Source of the DNA: Brachybacterium timonense
GTDB taxonomy: Bacteria; Actinomycetota; Actinomycetes; Actinomycetales; Dermabacteraceae
Assembly (NCBI RefSeq): GCF_900258505.1
Contig: NZ_LT984895.1
Coordinates: 2,126,479-2,190,478 of the forward strand
Reading direction: 5' to 3'
Length of the DNA: 64,000 nt
In this document: piece after piece, positions 17,928 through 27,135 of the stretch
Layout: each line of letters starts with the position of its first letter
How positions within the stretch are numbered: the stretch's first letter is position 1
Translations under genes and position numbers: made by a program
The notes under the pieces: generated by a model
What the model saw: the letters and a program-made list of their open reading frames with translations, nothing else
The model's database searches: none
What the model was told of the DNA's origin: nothing

Positions 17928-18512
17928 TCAGAGGCTGCGGATCACACGGGCAGGGTTGCCCACGGCCACGGAACGGGCAGGCACGTCCCTGGTGACCACG
18001 GAGCCAGCGCCGATCACGCTGTGCTCGGCGATGGTGACGCCGTTGAGGATGGTGGCGCCGCCGCCGATCCACACGTTGTCGCCGATGGTGATGGGTTCGG
18101 CCGCCTCCCAGCCGTCGGCACGCGGCCCGGGCTCAAGCGGATGGATCGGGGTGAGCAGCTGGATGTTCGGGCCCAGCTGACAGTTGCGGCCGATGCGGAT
18201 CTCCACGACGTCGAGGGCCGTGAGGTTGTAGTTCACGAACGTGCCCTCCCCAATATGGAGCCGCACCCCGTAATCCACCCAGATCGGGGCACGCACATGG
18301 GCACCCTCCCCCAGGCTGCCCAACAGCTCCCGCAGGATCTGCTGCGATCCGCTGGGGTCGGACGGGTACGCCTGAGCGAAACGGCTGGTGGCATCCAGGG
18401 CGCGATGATAGGCGCGCGTGATCTCCGGGTCATCGGCGATGTACCAGTCGCCGGCAATCATCTTCTCGCTGGGGGTCCGCTGATCCTCGGGATCGATCTC
18501 GAATGCGCGCAT
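17928..18512 (-). CDS. maa: Sugar O-acetyltransferase (maltose O-acetyltransferase family)
   Basis: A 194-residue left-handed beta-helix acetyltransferase that would move acetyl from acetyl-CoA to a sugar hydroxyl. The N-terminal helix domain has SEKMIAGDWYIADDPE (about 15-30). Hexapeptide turns cover about 70-190, with the family loop LTPIHPLEPGPR that carries the catalytic His and the end TRDVPARSVAVGNPARVIR. ATG 18512 has TAGGAGA upstream. That TAG is also the stop of the small upstream ORF, so the two may be translationally coupled. Confidence 0.92.
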   Translation of the reverse strand: MRAFEIDPEDQRTPSEKMIAGDWYIADDPEITRAYHRALDATSRFAQAYPSDPSGSQQILRELLGSLGEGAHVRAPIWVDYGVRLHIGEGTFVNYNLTALDVVEIRIGRNCQLGPNIQLLTPIHPLEPGPRADGWEAAEPITIGDNVWIGGGATILNGVTIAEHSVIGAGSVVTRDVPARSVAVGNPARVIRSL

Positions 18513-18521
18513 GGGTATCTC

Positions 18522-18899
18522 CTATATCAAGCGGCTCGCGGGGCACAAGCCATTGGGGTGGGGTTCAGCGGGGTCGGAGCGCTCAGGGGTCGGGGCGCTC
18601 ACCGGGACGTCGGCATGGGCACGGGCGAGTATGCGCCAAATGCGGCGGGCGATCTGGTTCTTCAGGCAACACAGGGCTTCCATCAGCCCCGCGCAACCTG
18701 GGACCTCCAACAGCTCCGACTCCAGATCCCGGACCATGACGCGCAGACGTGCATCGAGCACGCTGATCGAAGTGCAGAGGCGTTCACGATCGGCCAGAAC
18801 CACCTTCACCTCCCTGGCCTGCTCATCGGTGAACGCAGCCGGCAGATCATCTTCCCTGACCATCGCCCGCGCGGCCGCAGCAGTGCTCGCCGTCTGCAC
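18522..18899 (-). CDS. Small hypothetical protein upstream of the acetyltransferase
   Basis: A 125-residue frame (113 residues from ATG 18863) that I do not recognise. It has a charged N-terminus, a long helix-prone stretch (FTDEQAREVKVVLADRERL then LDARLRVMVRDLESELLEV), two adjacent Cys in EALCCLKNQI, and a Pro-rich tail. The only support beyond length is that its TAG stop lies within the ribosome-binding site of the acetyltransferase gene. It could be a decayed gene. Upstream 18900-19132 shows nothing supported. Confidence 0.35.
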   Translation of the reverse strand: MQTASTAAAARAMVREDDLPAAFTDEQAREVKVVLADRERLCTSISVLDARLRVMVRDLESELLEVPGCAGLMEALCCLKNQIARRIWRILARAHADVPVSAPTPERSDPAEPHPNGLCPASRLI

Positions 18900-19132
18900 C
18901 GTCTAAGGCTGGGTACCCGTCATGGACCCGCGACTCATCGTGACCGCACCACTCACCGCCACCCTCATCGGCACCACCCCGGCACCGCGCGCCAGCCGCC
19001 CCGAATCTTCGGGCTACGCCGGGATGAATGGTCAACGATCAGCACGCCTTCTGCCTAACCTGTATGCATCAGCGACGATAGGCATGCGCGATGCTGCACA
19101 CTTTTGCTGAGCAGTGGTCAGAAAGGCATTCC

Positions 19133-19684
19133 ATGGACTGGCATGATCGGTACGCACTGAACCCACAGCCTTTCGGGATCGAACCGACCCCCTTTTTGCG
19201 TGAAGTTTTTGAAGATCCCGATTCCTACGGTGCCCCGGGGGGTTCTTTGCGGATTCTGTGCCCTGGGGACGGGTACGGACGCAACGGACTATGGTTGGCA
19301 CGTAGGGGGCATTCGGTCGTGGCATTTGACCTTGTACGATCAGCAGTAGCCAGGGCTCTATCGGATGCCACAGTCGCCAATCTCGACTACTTGGCTATTC
19401 CTGCTGACCTTTCCGAGTCGCCATTCCCGTTGAGTCGGGGAAGCTCCTTTGAGGCAGTGGTGCTCGCATGGATGAGGCTTCCCGGTGAAGCTGCGCGACG
19501 TTCATGGAATGCGGAGTGCGTCCGGAAACTACAGGCCGGCGGCATCATCATCTTTGTCGGCGGGCAGCGAGTGACAGGCAGCCTCACCGAACAGAAGGAA
19601 TGGCCTCCTTCTATCTCTTGGCTTGATCTTTCAACCAAGGACGAAGTAAGGATGGTGGGGCGCAAAGAATGTCTTCAGCGCTAG
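19133..19684 (+). CDS. SAM-dependent methyltransferase (TehB-like)
   Basis: A 183-residue class I methyltransferase. It starts MDWHDRYALNPQPFGIEPTPF, a TehB/thiopurine-like opening. The SAM-binding motif I is ILCPGDGYGRNGLWLA (about 39-54) with the acidic motif II residue in HSVVAFD. Next come IPADLSESPFP and SSFEAVVLAW (motif IV), then a GGIIIFVGGQ strand. The acceptor is unknown. ATG 19133 was chosen over ATG 19091 because AGAAAGG lies just upstream. The gene and its flanks are visibly less GC-rich at third positions than neighbours (many T- and A-ending codons), suggesting recent transfer. After it, 19685-19931 holds no supported gene. Confidence 0.8.
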   Translation: MDWHDRYALNPQPFGIEPTPFLREVFEDPDSYGAPGGSLRILCPGDGYGRNGLWLARRGHSVVAFDLVRSAVARALSDATVANLDYLAIPADLSESPFPLSRGSSFEAVVLAWMRLPGEAARRSWNAECVRKLQAGGIIIFVGGQRVTGSLTEQKEWPPSISWLDLSTKDEVRMVGRKECLQR

Positions 19685-19931
19685 AATGGGACAAGTACAA
19701 TGGGCCATTGCAAGATGATCGGGATGATCGGGCAGCAGACCGCCGAGCGCATGGGAGCCAGCATGGCCGTCGATGCTCTCGAGATGGCACGACCGCCCAC
19801 GACACCAGCAGGCCTCGCACTGGGATCGGGCCTAGAAGACACGAGGGAGTCCGCTCCACGAGAGTGGTTAGGCCGCGACGTGCGGCAAAGGCGCCACGAC
19901 CGGCCGTGCACGACCAGTCGACGCGGCCGGG

Positions 19932-19937
19932 GATAAT
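19932..19937 (+). promoter_or_regulatory. -10 box, probable leaderless promoter of the YchJ gene
   Basis: GATAAT ends 6 nt before ATG 19944, and no ribosome-binding site is present. Confidence 0.5.
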
Positions 19938-19943
19938 CGCTGC

Positions 19944-20378
19944 ATGCCTGCCTTGACTGCCCACACCCGGCCCGACGACTCTGCCCGCTGCCCCTGTGGC
20001 ACGGGCGACGTCTACGGCGACTGCTGCGGTCCGCTGCTGTCTCAGCAGCGCCACGCCGCGACCGCTGAACAGCTGATGCGCTCGCGATTCACGGCATTCG
20101 CCACGGGAGATGTTGATCATGCGCTGCGCTCATGGCATCCTCGCACGAGCCCCAGCTGGAGGGAGCTGGATACGTCACTGGCCGACGGCACGCGATGGCT
20201 GCGCCTGGACGTCCTGCGCAGCGAGCAGGGCGGTCCGTTCGACCAGGAGGGCGTGGTGGAGTTCCGGGCGCATGCGAAAACAGCACAGGGGCGCCGTGTG
20301 CTGCACGAGGTGAGCCGCTTCGAACGCGTGGACGGACGGTGGCTGTACGTCTCCGGTGAGGTGGTCACCGGCGCCTGA
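19944..20378 (+). CDS. YchJ family SEC-C motif protein (UPF0225)
   Basis: A 144-residue protein with an N-terminal SEC-C zinc knuckle, CPCGTGDVYGDCC (about 16-28), followed by the family motif TAEQLMRSRFTAFATGD and an NTF2-like/DUF domain with WLRLDVL and VEFRAHAKT. SEC-C knuckles bind zinc and often contact ribosome- or SecB-related partners; the role of YchJ proteins is not defined. The start ATG 19944 fits the family N-terminus. It is convergent with the DUF3618 gene, separated by a strong hairpin. Confidence 0.9.
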   Translation: MPALTAHTRPDDSARCPCGTGDVYGDCCGPLLSQQRHAATAEQLMRSRFTAFATGDVDHALRSWHPRTSPSWRELDTSLADGTRWLRLDVLRSEQGGPFDQEGVVEFRAHAKTAQGRRVLHEVSRFERVDGRWLYVSGEVVTGA

Positions 20379-20438
20379 GCGCGCGGTCCTCACACGGAGT
20401 TCTTCCCCACTGCGCCGCACAGCCTTCTCGAACAGCCC

Positions 20439-20474
20439 AGCGCCCCGCTGCGGGTCCTTCCGCAGCGGGGCGCT
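20439..20474. terminator. Bidirectional hairpin terminator
   Basis: A perfect 15-bp stem AGCGCCCCGCTGCGG/CCGCAGCGGGGCGCT with a 6-nt loop lies between convergent genes. There is no strong T-run on either side. Confidence 0.75.
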
Positions 20475-20484
20475 CGCGTGCGTT

Positions 20485-20937
20485 TCAGCCGCGCCGGGTG
20501 AGGTACTCGGCGACTGTCTTCTGCGCGTTGCGGATCGCTTTATCTGCGTCCTTGGAGGCGGCACGGCCCCGCGAGGCGACCTTCGAGGCCTGCTTGGCGA
20601 AGTCCTTGCGGGCAGCTGCCGACGCCTTATGCGCCTTCTTCGCCTCACGCTGCGCCGGGCTGGGGCGATTCGCGAGCGCGATCGCGGTGATTGCACCGGC
20701 CGCCAGCACCACGCTGCCGATGACGCCGCCGGCGATCACAGCGGGGCTGAGACCGGCGTCCTTCCCGTCACCGGCGGCGGAGAAATCCTTCACGGATCCG
20801 ACCAGCTCGTTCTTCCACCGGGTCACGGCGTTCTTGGGGTTGATCCGGTCGATCAGCTCGTCGATATCCGATGCGAGATTGTCCTGTCGGCGGTGCGCCT
20901 CCGCCCGCATCTGATCCAGGTTGTCCTTCTTCGCCAC
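20485..20937 (-). CDS. DUF3618-like membrane-anchored protein
   Basis: A 150-residue protein. The N-terminal part MRAEAHRRQDNLASDIDELIDRINP matches the DUF3618 helix, which is followed by a charged linker (VTRWKNELVGSVKDF). One transmembrane segment (about 65-90, VIAGGVIGSVVLAAGAITAIAL) precedes a Lys/Ala-rich basic tail that may bind nucleic acid or the membrane surface. GTG 20937 has CCGGAGG just upstream; the in-frame upstream ATG lacks support. The function is unknown. Confidence 0.75.
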   Translation of the reverse strand: MAKKDNLDQMRAEAHRRQDNLASDIDELIDRINPKNAVTRWKNELVGSVKDFSAAGDGKDAGLSPAVIAGGVIGSVVLAAGAITAIALANRPSPAQREAKKAHKASAAARKDFAKQASKVASRGRAASKDADKAIRNAQKTVAEYLTRRG

Positions 20938-21036
20938 GGGGGCCTCCGGGGTGGTTCGTAGTGTGGTCAGGGCCGATGTTATCGCCTTGTGCGTGTTCCC
21001 CGCGCTCGCTGCGGGCGGCACGGGTCAAGCGGTCGA

Positions 21037-21795
21037 TCAGTGGTTCTGGGTGCGGGCCAGGAAGTCGTCGGCGCCACCGACGAGCTCGATGTGGCCGGTG
21101 GGAACATCCGCCACGGCCATAGCCACCACCTCGTCGGCGAATTCCTCAACCGAGTACAGCCGGCCAGCGGCTTCACGGCGTTCCTCAAGAGCGCCGGGGC
21201 GGGCACGGTTCAGCAGCGTTGCGGTGACGGTTCCCTCGATCATGTCTCCGGAGACGATCACGAAGGAGACGCCGTTCTCCTTGAGGGCGGGGATCTGCTC
21301 GGTGAGCGCGTCCTCCCCCGCACGCTTGGACAGCGCCACCGCTTCGTACTCGGGCATAGTCTCGACCTCGCGGATGAAGTGCGCCTGGTGGCTGGTGACA
21401 AACACGATGCGGCCACCAGGCTGCATCAGGTCGGCGCCGGCACGCAGGGCGTCCAGCTGCGCATCACGGTTCAGGCGCATCGCGTAGTCCTCCCCCAGGT
21501 CGGTCTCCATACCGCCCGAGGCGTTCAGCACCAGGATGTCGAGAGAGCCGTAGGTCTCCACAGCGGTACGCATGAGGGTGCGCACGTCGTCGGGGTTCGT
21601 GAGGTCGGCGCCGACGGCGACAGCCTGGCCACCGTTCTCCTCGATGCTTGCGACCACCTTGTTCGCCCGTGGTGCCTTCTGCCGGTAGTTCACGACCACG
21701 TTCGCGCCGAGCGCGGCCAGCTTCTGGGCCGTGGCGGCGCCGACTCCGCGGGAGGAGCCTGTGACGACAGCGGTCTTACCGGACAAAGCGGCCAT
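21037..21795 (-). CDS. SDR family oxidoreductase with atypical active-site spacing
   Basis: A 252-residue classical-size SDR. The NAD(P) motif is TGSSRGVGAAT (about 12-22), and the NNAG-equivalent is LNASGG. The expected YxxxK is instead in MPEYEAVALSKRAGEDAL, where Lys is seven residues after Tyr. I recall the same arrangement from other actinobacterial SDRs of this subgroup, so it is probably natural. ATG 21795 with GAGGAGAG five bases upstream is clearly the start; the frame continues far upstream across tRNA-Leu but that part is not coding. The substrate is unknown. Confidence 0.86.
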   Translation of the reverse strand: MAALSGKTAVVTGSSRGVGAATAQKLAALGANVVVNYRQKAPRANKVVASIEENGGQAVAVGADLTNPDDVRTLMRTAVETYGSLDILVLNASGGMETDLGEDYAMRLNRDAQLDALRAGADLMQPGGRIVFVTSHQAHFIREVETMPEYEAVALSKRAGEDALTEQIPALKENGVSFVIVSGDMIEGTVTATLLNRARPGALEERREAAGRLYSVEEFADEVVAMAVADVPTGHIELVGGADDFLARTQNH

Positions 21796-21887
21796 GGAAA
21801 CTCTCCTCATGTGTGATGCAGGGGACCCTGCGAGCCTACCGCTGATGGCACGCCCCGTGCCGACTGCCCGGTACGCTAGTGCGGCGC

Positions 21888-21969
<82 letters not shown>

Positions 21970-22053
21970 CTTCGCCGACGGGGCTTGCGGGAACCCGCAC
22001 TGATCCCCTGCTGCCTGCCATACTGCTGGTGACGTACCGCACGAGGAGGCACG

Positions 22054-22590
22054 ATGAGCCGCACTGCTCTGGGAACCGAGGGCGCCTGGTTCGAACCGGA
22101 AGAGATGGGCGAGCTGCGCCGTCGGCTCCCGATCCCCTATGTGGACGTGGTACCGGTGCGCACCGATGTGGACGGCACCGTCTCCCAAGTAGGTCTGTTG
22201 CTGCGCGCCTCCGGGGCCGGGCGGATCATCCGCGACATCGTCTCCGGCCGCGTGCTGATCCACGAAACGCTGCGCGAAGCAATCGCTCGGCACATCGACA
22301 AAGACCTGGGGCCGATGGCGCTGCCGCGCATCCCCGCCTCCCCGGTGCCGTTCACGGTCGCGGAGTACTTCCCCACCCCGGGGCAGTCTCTGTTCACAGA
22401 CGCCCGTCAGCACGCCATCGCGCTGGGGTACATCGTGCCGGTGGACGGCGAATGCGCCCCGCAGGAGGATGCGCTCGAGCTGGCCTGGTTCGACGTCGCT
22501 GAGCTGATGGACTCCCCCGTGCTGTCCGAGATGGAGAACGGGCACGACATCATTGTGCGCCGCGCCCTCGCCCACGCTGGCGTGATCTGA
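22054..22590 (+). CDS. NUDIX-like protein (DUF4916)
   Basis: A 178-residue protein similar to DUF4916 NUDIX-fold proteins of Actinobacteria. It starts with LGTEGAWFEPEEMGELRRRLPIPYVDVVPVR, contains IIRDIVSGRVLIHETLREAIARHIDKDLG in the place of the Nudix box, and ends with an acidic LELAWFDVAELM strand-helix. The usual GX5EX7REUXEEXGU is only partly kept (ETLREAI...DLG), so catalytic activity is uncertain. ATG 22054 follows ACGAGGAGGCACG. It is convergent with rdgB. Confidence 0.75.
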   Translation: MSRTALGTEGAWFEPEEMGELRRRLPIPYVDVVPVRTDVDGTVSQVGLLLRASGAGRIIRDIVSGRVLIHETLREAIARHIDKDLGPMALPRIPASPVPFTVAEYFPTPGQSLFTDARQHAIALGYIVPVDGECAPQEDALELAWFDVAELMDSPVLSEMENGHDIIVRRALAHAGVI

Positions 22591-22610
22591 TCCGGCGTCG
22601 ACGAGCGCGG

Positions 22611-22659
22611 GGCGCCGTCAGCGCCCGATAACCGCGAAGGGCGCCGTCAGCGCCCGATA
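22611..22659. repeat. Tandem 29-bp repeat, each copy a hairpin
   Basis: GGCGCCGTCAGCGCCCGATA occurs exactly at 22611-22630 and 22640-22659. Each copy can fold GGGCGC/GCGCCC. It lies between the convergent DUF4916 and rdgB genes and may work as a double terminator. Confidence 0.8.
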
Positions 22660-22710
22660 CTCACGAGCTCTGCTCCGGGCACCAGCCAGCCCCTTTGCCT
22701 CCGGCGGACG

Positions 22711-23355
22711 TCAGCTCAGCAGGTCCGCCACGTGCACCGCGATAGCTCGGAACGCCGTGCCGCGGTGGGAGATCGCGTCCTTCTCCTCAGCGCTGAGCTC
22801 AGCGCTCGTGCGATCTGATCCGTCGGGCACGAACAGTGGGTCATAGCCGAAACCGCCTGCTCCGCGCCGCTCTCGTAGCAGCGTTCCGGTCATTTCTCCG
22901 CGCTCCACGACCTCGGTGCCGTCGGGCGCCACCAGGGCGGCCGCGCAGACGAAGCGGGCCGTACGGTGCTCATCGGGCACATCGGCGAGCTGGGCGAGCA
23001 GCAGGTCATTGTTGGCGTCATCGTCACCATGGCGGCCAGACCAGCGGGCGGAGAAGATACCGGGGCTTCCACCCAGCACATCGACGGCGAGCCCGGAGTC
23101 GTCGGCGATCGCGAGCAGCCCCGTGGCGCGGGCGGCAGCGCGGGCCTTCAGCAGGGCATTGCCGTCGAAGGTCACGGCATCCTCCACCACGTCCGGCAGC
23201 TCGATGCCAGCCGAGGAGATCACCTGGTCGGCGGCGAGGCCGGGCACGGCGTCGGCGAGGATTCGCTGCAGCTCAACGAGCTTCTTCGCATTGTGCGAGG
23301 CGAGGATGACTCGCGCATGCGCGGGCACAGCGGCGCGGGTGGGGGATGTGCTCAT
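22711..23355 (-). CDS. rdgB: RdgB/HAM1 non-canonical purine NTP pyrophosphatase
   Basis: A 214-residue Ham1-family enzyme that hydrolyses ITP, dITP and XTP to monophosphates, keeping damaged purines out of nucleic acids. It shows [11 protein letters not shown] (about 19-29, the SxNxxK phosphate site), [36 protein letters not shown] and SHRGTAFRA. Its ATG overlaps the rph stop as ATGA, so translation is coupled. This rph-rdgB order is widely conserved. Confidence 0.95.
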   Translation of the reverse strand: MSTSPTRAAVPAHARVILASHNAKKLVELQRILADAVPGLAADQVISSAGIELPDVVEDAVTFDGNALLKARAAARATGLLAIADDSGLAVDVLGGSPGIFSARWSGRHGDDDANNDLLLAQLADVPDEHRTARFVCAAALVAPDGTEVVERGEMTGTLLRERRGAGGFGYDPLFVPDGSDRTSAELSAEEKDAISHRGTAFRAIAVHVADLLS

Positions 23356-24119
23356 GATGCGAGCCCGAGCACGTCCGCCTGGATCTGGGCCAGCTGCGCG
23401 CAGCCGCCGGTCGCGAGGTCCAGCAGCACACCCAGCTCCTCACGGTCGAAGGGCTCCCCCTCGGCGGTGCCCTGCACCTCCACGAAACGACCAGACCCGG
23501 TGACCACGACGTTCATGTCCGTGTCCGCCTCGACGTCCTCGCGGTATTCGAGATCCAGCAGAGGCCTTCCCTGAACGATCCCCACGCTGATGGCGCTCAC
23601 CGAGTCGGTGAGCACGCTGCGTGCCGCGGGGATGGAGGCGTGCTTTGTGCCCCAGCTGATTGCGTCGGCAAGCGCCACGTAGGCACCGGTGATTGCCGCG
23701 GTGCGGGTACCGCCGTCGGCCTGTAGCACGTCGCAATCCAGCTGGATCGTGTTCTCCCCCAGTGCTTGCAGGTCCACCACGGCACGCAGGGAGCGGCCCA
23801 CCAGGCGGGAGATCTCGTGGGTGCGGCCGCCGATACGGCCCTTGACGCTTTCACGGTCCGAGCGGGTGTTCGTCGAGCGTGGCAGCATCGCATACTCGGC
23901 AGTGACCCAGCCGGAGCCAGAACCCTTCTTCCAGCGCGGCACGCCCTCGGTGAACGAGGCCGCGCACAACACGCGGGTGCGACCGAACTCGATCAAGGCG
24001 CTGCCTTCGGCATGGTCGAGCCAGCCGCGGTGGATGCGCACCTCGCGCAGCTGATCCGGGGTGCGGCCATCCACGCGGTCGCCAGTAGTGCTGGCGGGGG
24101 TGGCGGACGTGGCGCTCAT
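23352..24119 (-). CDS. rph: Ribonuclease PH
   Basis: A 255-residue phosphorolytic 3'-5' exoribonuclease that trims tRNA 3' ends, releasing nucleoside diphosphates. Family motifs are [73 protein letters not shown] and [13 protein letters not shown] 24119 behind AAGGAGGCCATCA was chosen over the longer frame. It is followed by rdgB with a 4-base overlap. Since most tRNAs here lack an encoded CCA, end maturation would also need a CCA-adding enzyme outside the window. Confidence 0.96.
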   Translation of the reverse strand: MSATSATPASTTGDRVDGRTPDQLREVRIHRGWLDHAEGSALIEFGRTRVLCAASFTEGVPRWKKGSGSGWVTAEYAMLPRSTNTRSDRESVKGRIGGRTHEISRLVGRSLRAVVDLQALGENTIQLDCDVLQADGGTRTAAITGAYVALADAISWGTKHASIPAARSVLTDSVSAISVGIVQGRPLLDLEYREDVEADTDMNVVVTGSGRFVEVQGTAEGEPFDREELGVLLDLATGGCAQLAQIQADVLGLAS

Positions 24120-24255
24120 TGATGGCCTCCTTAACTCGGGTCCAAGACCCCTCGAGGATAGTCGCCGCATGTGAGGCGCTCAGGCGCCGACGCAAACAGT
24201 AGGCGCCGCTCGAGCGGCTCCGCGCCCTGTTCGGGTGCCGCCGCGCCGAGCGTGC

Positions 24256-25032
24256 TCAGATGTCGTAGTGCGCGCCAGCGGCGGCCAGCTCGATCGGACC
24301 GTCGTACACGCTGCGAGCCTCCCGCAACGGGATCTGCGGATCGGTCCAGGCTGGCACATGCGTAAGCAGCAACCGCTGGACAGCAGCAGCCCGGGCGGAT
24401 TCGCCCGCACGCTTGCCGGTCAGGTGGACGCCGGTGAAGCGATCGTCGCGCCCCTCGATGTAGCCGGCCTCGCACAGGTACAGGTCCGCGCCCGAGGCGA
24501 GCTCGTCAAGCTGCGGGCACGCGTCGGAGTCCCCGGAATAGACGAGCGTGCGATCCCCGTCGGTGATGCGGAAGGCGTACGCCTCCACGGGATGCAGCAC
24601 GGTCCGAGCCTCGAAGCGCAACGGGCCGATGCTCCAGGAGGCCCCATCGGTGATGGACTGGTAGCTGAAGGGGCTATCAGTCACGCCATCCGGCACCGTG
24701 GAGCGGCGGTTCATCACCGCACAGAGCCGATCGGGCAGATCTGCCGGGGCGTGGATCGGCAGGATCGGCAGATCAGTACGTTCGTGGTAGGCGCGGAACA
24801 CCTCCAGGCCGGTGAGGTCCAGGAAATGGTCCGGGTGCAGGTGGGAGATCACCACGGCGTCGATGTCGATCGGGTCGATCACGCGTTGCAGCGCACCGAA
24901 GGCACCGCTGCCCAGGTCGATCAGCACTCGCCAGGTGCGGCCGTTCTCGTCCACGTGCTCGAGCAGATAGCTGGACGCAGCCGACTCAGGGCCTGCAAAG
25001 CTGCCACTGCAGCCGATCACATGCAGTCTCAT
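24256..25032 (-). CDS. MBL-fold metallo-hydrolase (RNase Z-like)
   Basis: A 258-residue metallo-beta-lactamase-fold protein. The metal motif is HLHPDH (His64, His66, Asp68, His69), with a third-site region in [13 protein letters not shown] and a distal His in LLLTHVPAW. It resembles the short MBL proteins encoded just after murI in actinobacteria, some of which act on cyclic nucleotides or phosphodiesters; the substrate here is unknown. The ATG overlaps the murI stop as ATGA, so it is coupled to peptidoglycan precursor synthesis. Confidence 0.9.
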   Translation of the reverse strand: MRLHVIGCSGSFAGPESAASSYLLEHVDENGRTWRVLIDLGSGAFGALQRVIDPIDIDAVVISHLHPDHFLDLTGLEVFRAYHERTDLPILPIHAPADLPDRLCAVMNRRSTVPDGVTDSPFSYQSITDGASWSIGPLRFEARTVLHPVEAYAFRITDGDRTLVYSGDSDACPQLDELASGADLYLCEAGYIEGRDDRFTGVHLTGKRAGESARAAAVQRLLLTHVPAWTDPQIPLREARSVYDGPIELAAAGAHYDI

Positions 25033-25838
25033 ACGCGCACCTCCGGCAAGGTCGAGGTCATGGTGACCATGGGGCCCAGGAAGCGACGGGACAGCCGCGC
25101 GAAGTCGCTGCCGCCATCGCCTCCGGTCTCCGCGAACACGTGATGGGGCGGCTGGGTGCTCGTGCGCAAAAGGTGCCCAGCGCGCAGCTGCCGGTACACG
25201 TCCAGCGCGGTCTCCGATGCGGAGGAGACGAGCGTGACCTCGGGGCCCATCACATAGCTGATCGGGCCCGCAAGCAGCGGGTAGTGGGTGCAGCCCAGCA
25301 CCAGGGTGTCCACGCCGGCATCCCGCACCGGGGCAAGGTACTCGTGGGCCGCTTCGATCACGTCGTCGCCGTCGGTCTCGCCACGTTCCACGAACTCGAC
25401 GAACCGTGGGCAGGCGGCGGATGTGATCTGCAGATCCGGTGCGGCCGCGAAGGCGTCGTCGTAGGCGCGCGAGGCGATGGTGGCGTGGGTGCCGATCACA
25501 CCGATGCGGCGGTTACGGGTGGCGGCCACGGCACGACGCACAGCCGGCTGGATCACCTCGATCACGGGCACGCTGTACCGCTCCCGCGCATCGCGCAGCA
25601 CGGCAGCGGATGCTGTGTTGCAGGCGATTACAAGCATTTTCACGTCGCGCTCGACCAGCGAGTCCATGATCTCGAGCGCGAGTGCGCGCACCTCGGCGAT
25701 CGGGCGGGGACCATAGGGCGTGTGTGCGGTGTCGCCGATGTAGACCAGCTCCTCGCGTGGCAGCTGGTCCAGGATGGCGCGGGCGACCGTGAGGCCCCCG
25801 ACGCCGGAGTCGAAGATCCCGATCGGCGCGTCATTCAT
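25029..25838 (-). CDS. murI: Glutamate racemase
   Basis: A 269-residue cofactor-independent racemase that makes D-glutamate for peptidoglycan. Both catalytic cysteines are present, in [11 protein letters not shown] and [11 protein letters not shown], plus the substrate motif [14 protein letters not shown] near the N-terminus and [14 protein letters not shown] 25838 fits the family N-terminus and lies 7 nt after TAGCCT, suggesting a leaderless mRNA; the longer frame is rejected. It is followed by the MBL gene with a 4-base overlap. Confidence 0.95.
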   Translation of the reverse strand: MNDAPIGIFDSGVGGLTVARAILDQLPREELVYIGDTAHTPYGPRPIAEVRALALEIMDSLVERDVKMLVIACNTASAAVLRDARERYSVPVIEVIQPAVRRAVAATRNRRIGVIGTHATIASRAYDDAFAAAPDLQITSAACPRFVEFVERGETDGDDVIEAAHEYLAPVRDAGVDTLVLGCTHYPLLAGPISYVMGPEVTLVSSASETALDVYRQLRAGHLLRTSTQPPHHVFAETGGDGGSDFARLSRRFLGPMVTMTSTLPEVRV

Positions 25839-25845
25839 CACCGTC

Positions 25846-25851
25846 AGGCTA
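25846..25851 (-). promoter_or_regulatory. -10 box, probable leaderless promoter of murI
   Basis: TAGCCT on the minus strand ends 7 nt before the murI ATG, with no good ribosome-binding site. Confidence 0.45.
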
Positions 25852-25923
25852 GGCCCCCATCCACTGCTGCGCTGTGACACCGCGCGCACTGCGGGTGAAG
25901 TCACAGCAGCAGGCTGGGGCGCG

Positions 25924-26565
25924 TCAGTCGATCGCCCGCAGCAGGCTTTCCTGCAGCCAGGTCAGCAGGTCATACACCGCGATCACCACATCACCGCCGG
26001 CGTGCTGGTCATCGGGTTCGTTCATTGCATCGGCGTCCTCAACCCGTTCGGAGATCTGTTGCAGCATCCGCAACGTGTCGAGGTCTCCATCGCGTTCAAG
26101 ACCCAAGCGATCAGCCAACACGATCCGCACGTCATTTAGGGCGCGCAGCACATCGGGCACATCATCGTCGTCCAGCGCGACCTCGGAGCGTGAGGGCCCC
26201 GAAGCATCCAGCAGCGCCATCAACCGTTTCAGCTCGGCAATGCGCTGCTCGGCAAGATCCTGCTGACCCAGGCGCCGGAACTCCTCGGCGAGCGCCGGGT
26301 CCTCGGAGGCCGACGGGAACAGTTTGCGCACCGCGGAGTCCGACGGCTCCCGTGCATCGCGCACCGCGAATTCTGCTTCCAGCCGTTCGAGCGGGTCCTC
26401 ACTGGTGGCGGCCCGGCGCACGGAGGCGCCCCCGGATTCAAGGCCCAGATCCATGCGGATCAGGTCTGCTGTCTCCTGCGCGACCTGGGCGATGATCGCC
26501 TTCTCTTCAGCTTCGAGACGGCACACCACAGAGCCGTCGGGGCGGCGACGGAAAGCGTGGGCCAT
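25924..26565 (-). CDS. DUF2017 family protein
   Basis: A 213-residue protein of the actinobacterial DUF2017 family, function unknown. It starts [25 protein letters not shown], then has a variable acidic middle with [24 protein letters not shown], and a C-terminal helical part [18 protein letters not shown] ending [15 protein letters not shown]. Its ATG overlaps the clpS stop (TGATG), so it is co-translated with ClpS. Constant linkage with ClpS in actinobacteria suggests a job in regulated proteolysis, but that is inference. Confidence 0.88.
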   Translation of the reverse strand: MAHAFRRRPDGSVVCRLEAEEKAIIAQVAQETADLIRMDLGLESGGASVRRAATSEDPLERLEAEFAVRDAREPSDSAVRKLFPSASEDPALAEEFRRLGQQDLAEQRIAELKRLMALLDASGPSRSEVALDDDDVPDVLRALNDVRIVLADRLGLERDGDLDTLRMLQQISERVEDADAMNEPDDQHAGGDVVIAVYDLLTWLQESLLRAID

Positions 26566-26888
26566 CAGTTCTCCTGATCCTTTTCCACCGTGGCATGCAG
26601 CCCGAAGGAGTGCATGGCGTGCACATCGGTCTCAACCTTCTCGCGGGAGCCGCGAGAGACGACGGCGCGGCCATGCTCATGCACATCGAGCATGAGGCGG
26701 TCTGCGGTGGCCTGCGAGTAACCGAAGTAGCTGCGGAACACGTACGACACGTAGCTCATAAGGTTCACCGGGTCGTTCCAGACCACGGTGCGCCACGGCC
26801 CTTCACGGCTTTCGCGTTCATCGGCATCCACCTCGACCACGCCCAGGGGGCCCGGGGTCGAAGGAGCTTCAGATGGCGGATTCGACAC
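26565..26888 (-). CDS. clpS: ATP-dependent Clp protease adaptor ClpS
   Basis: A 107-residue adaptor that delivers N-degron substrates to ClpA/ClpC. The core WRTVVWNDPVNLMSYVSYVF carries the conserved NDP that positions the N-end residue. HEHGRAVVSRGSREKVE and LHATVEKD complete the fold. GTG 26888 was chosen because GGGGAGG lies upstream and the protein then starts with a short Pro/Ser-rich tail typical for ClpS; the longer ATG frame is rejected. It is first in a two-gene unit with the DUF2017 gene and divergent from pncB. Confidence 0.94.
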   Translation of the reverse strand: MSNPPSEAPSTPGPLGVVEVDADERESREGPWRTVVWNDPVNLMSYVSYVFRSYFGYSQATADRLMLDVHEHGRAVVSRGSREKVETDVHAMHSFGLHATVEKDQEN

Positions 26889-27123
26889 GGTCACCTCCCC
26901 GCAGGTCAACACCATAAACACAGCTTCTGCCACAGTTTCTGCGCGGCTCGAATCGACCGGGGCGCCACGACACAGGCGGTGCGTTATCTTCCTGCAGCGT
27001 GAGGCCGATGCGATCCACGGTGGCGTCGAGTCTACGGGCAGGGGCCGACAAACCTGATGCAACACCGGGCATGCCGTGCCGATCGCCACTCGGTCCCACC
27101 GTGCCGCAGCGGGACGGGCCGAC

Positions 27124-27129
27124 TACCGT
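27124..27129 (+). promoter_or_regulatory. -10 box, probable leaderless promoter of pncB
   Basis: TACCGT ends 6 nt before GTG 27136, and no ribosome-binding site is seen. Confidence 0.5.
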
Positions 27130-27135
27130 AATGCC

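Noticed and set aside
22611-22659. CRISPR array
   Set aside because: Only two short repeats with a 9-nt gap and self-complementary units; no further copies or cas genes.
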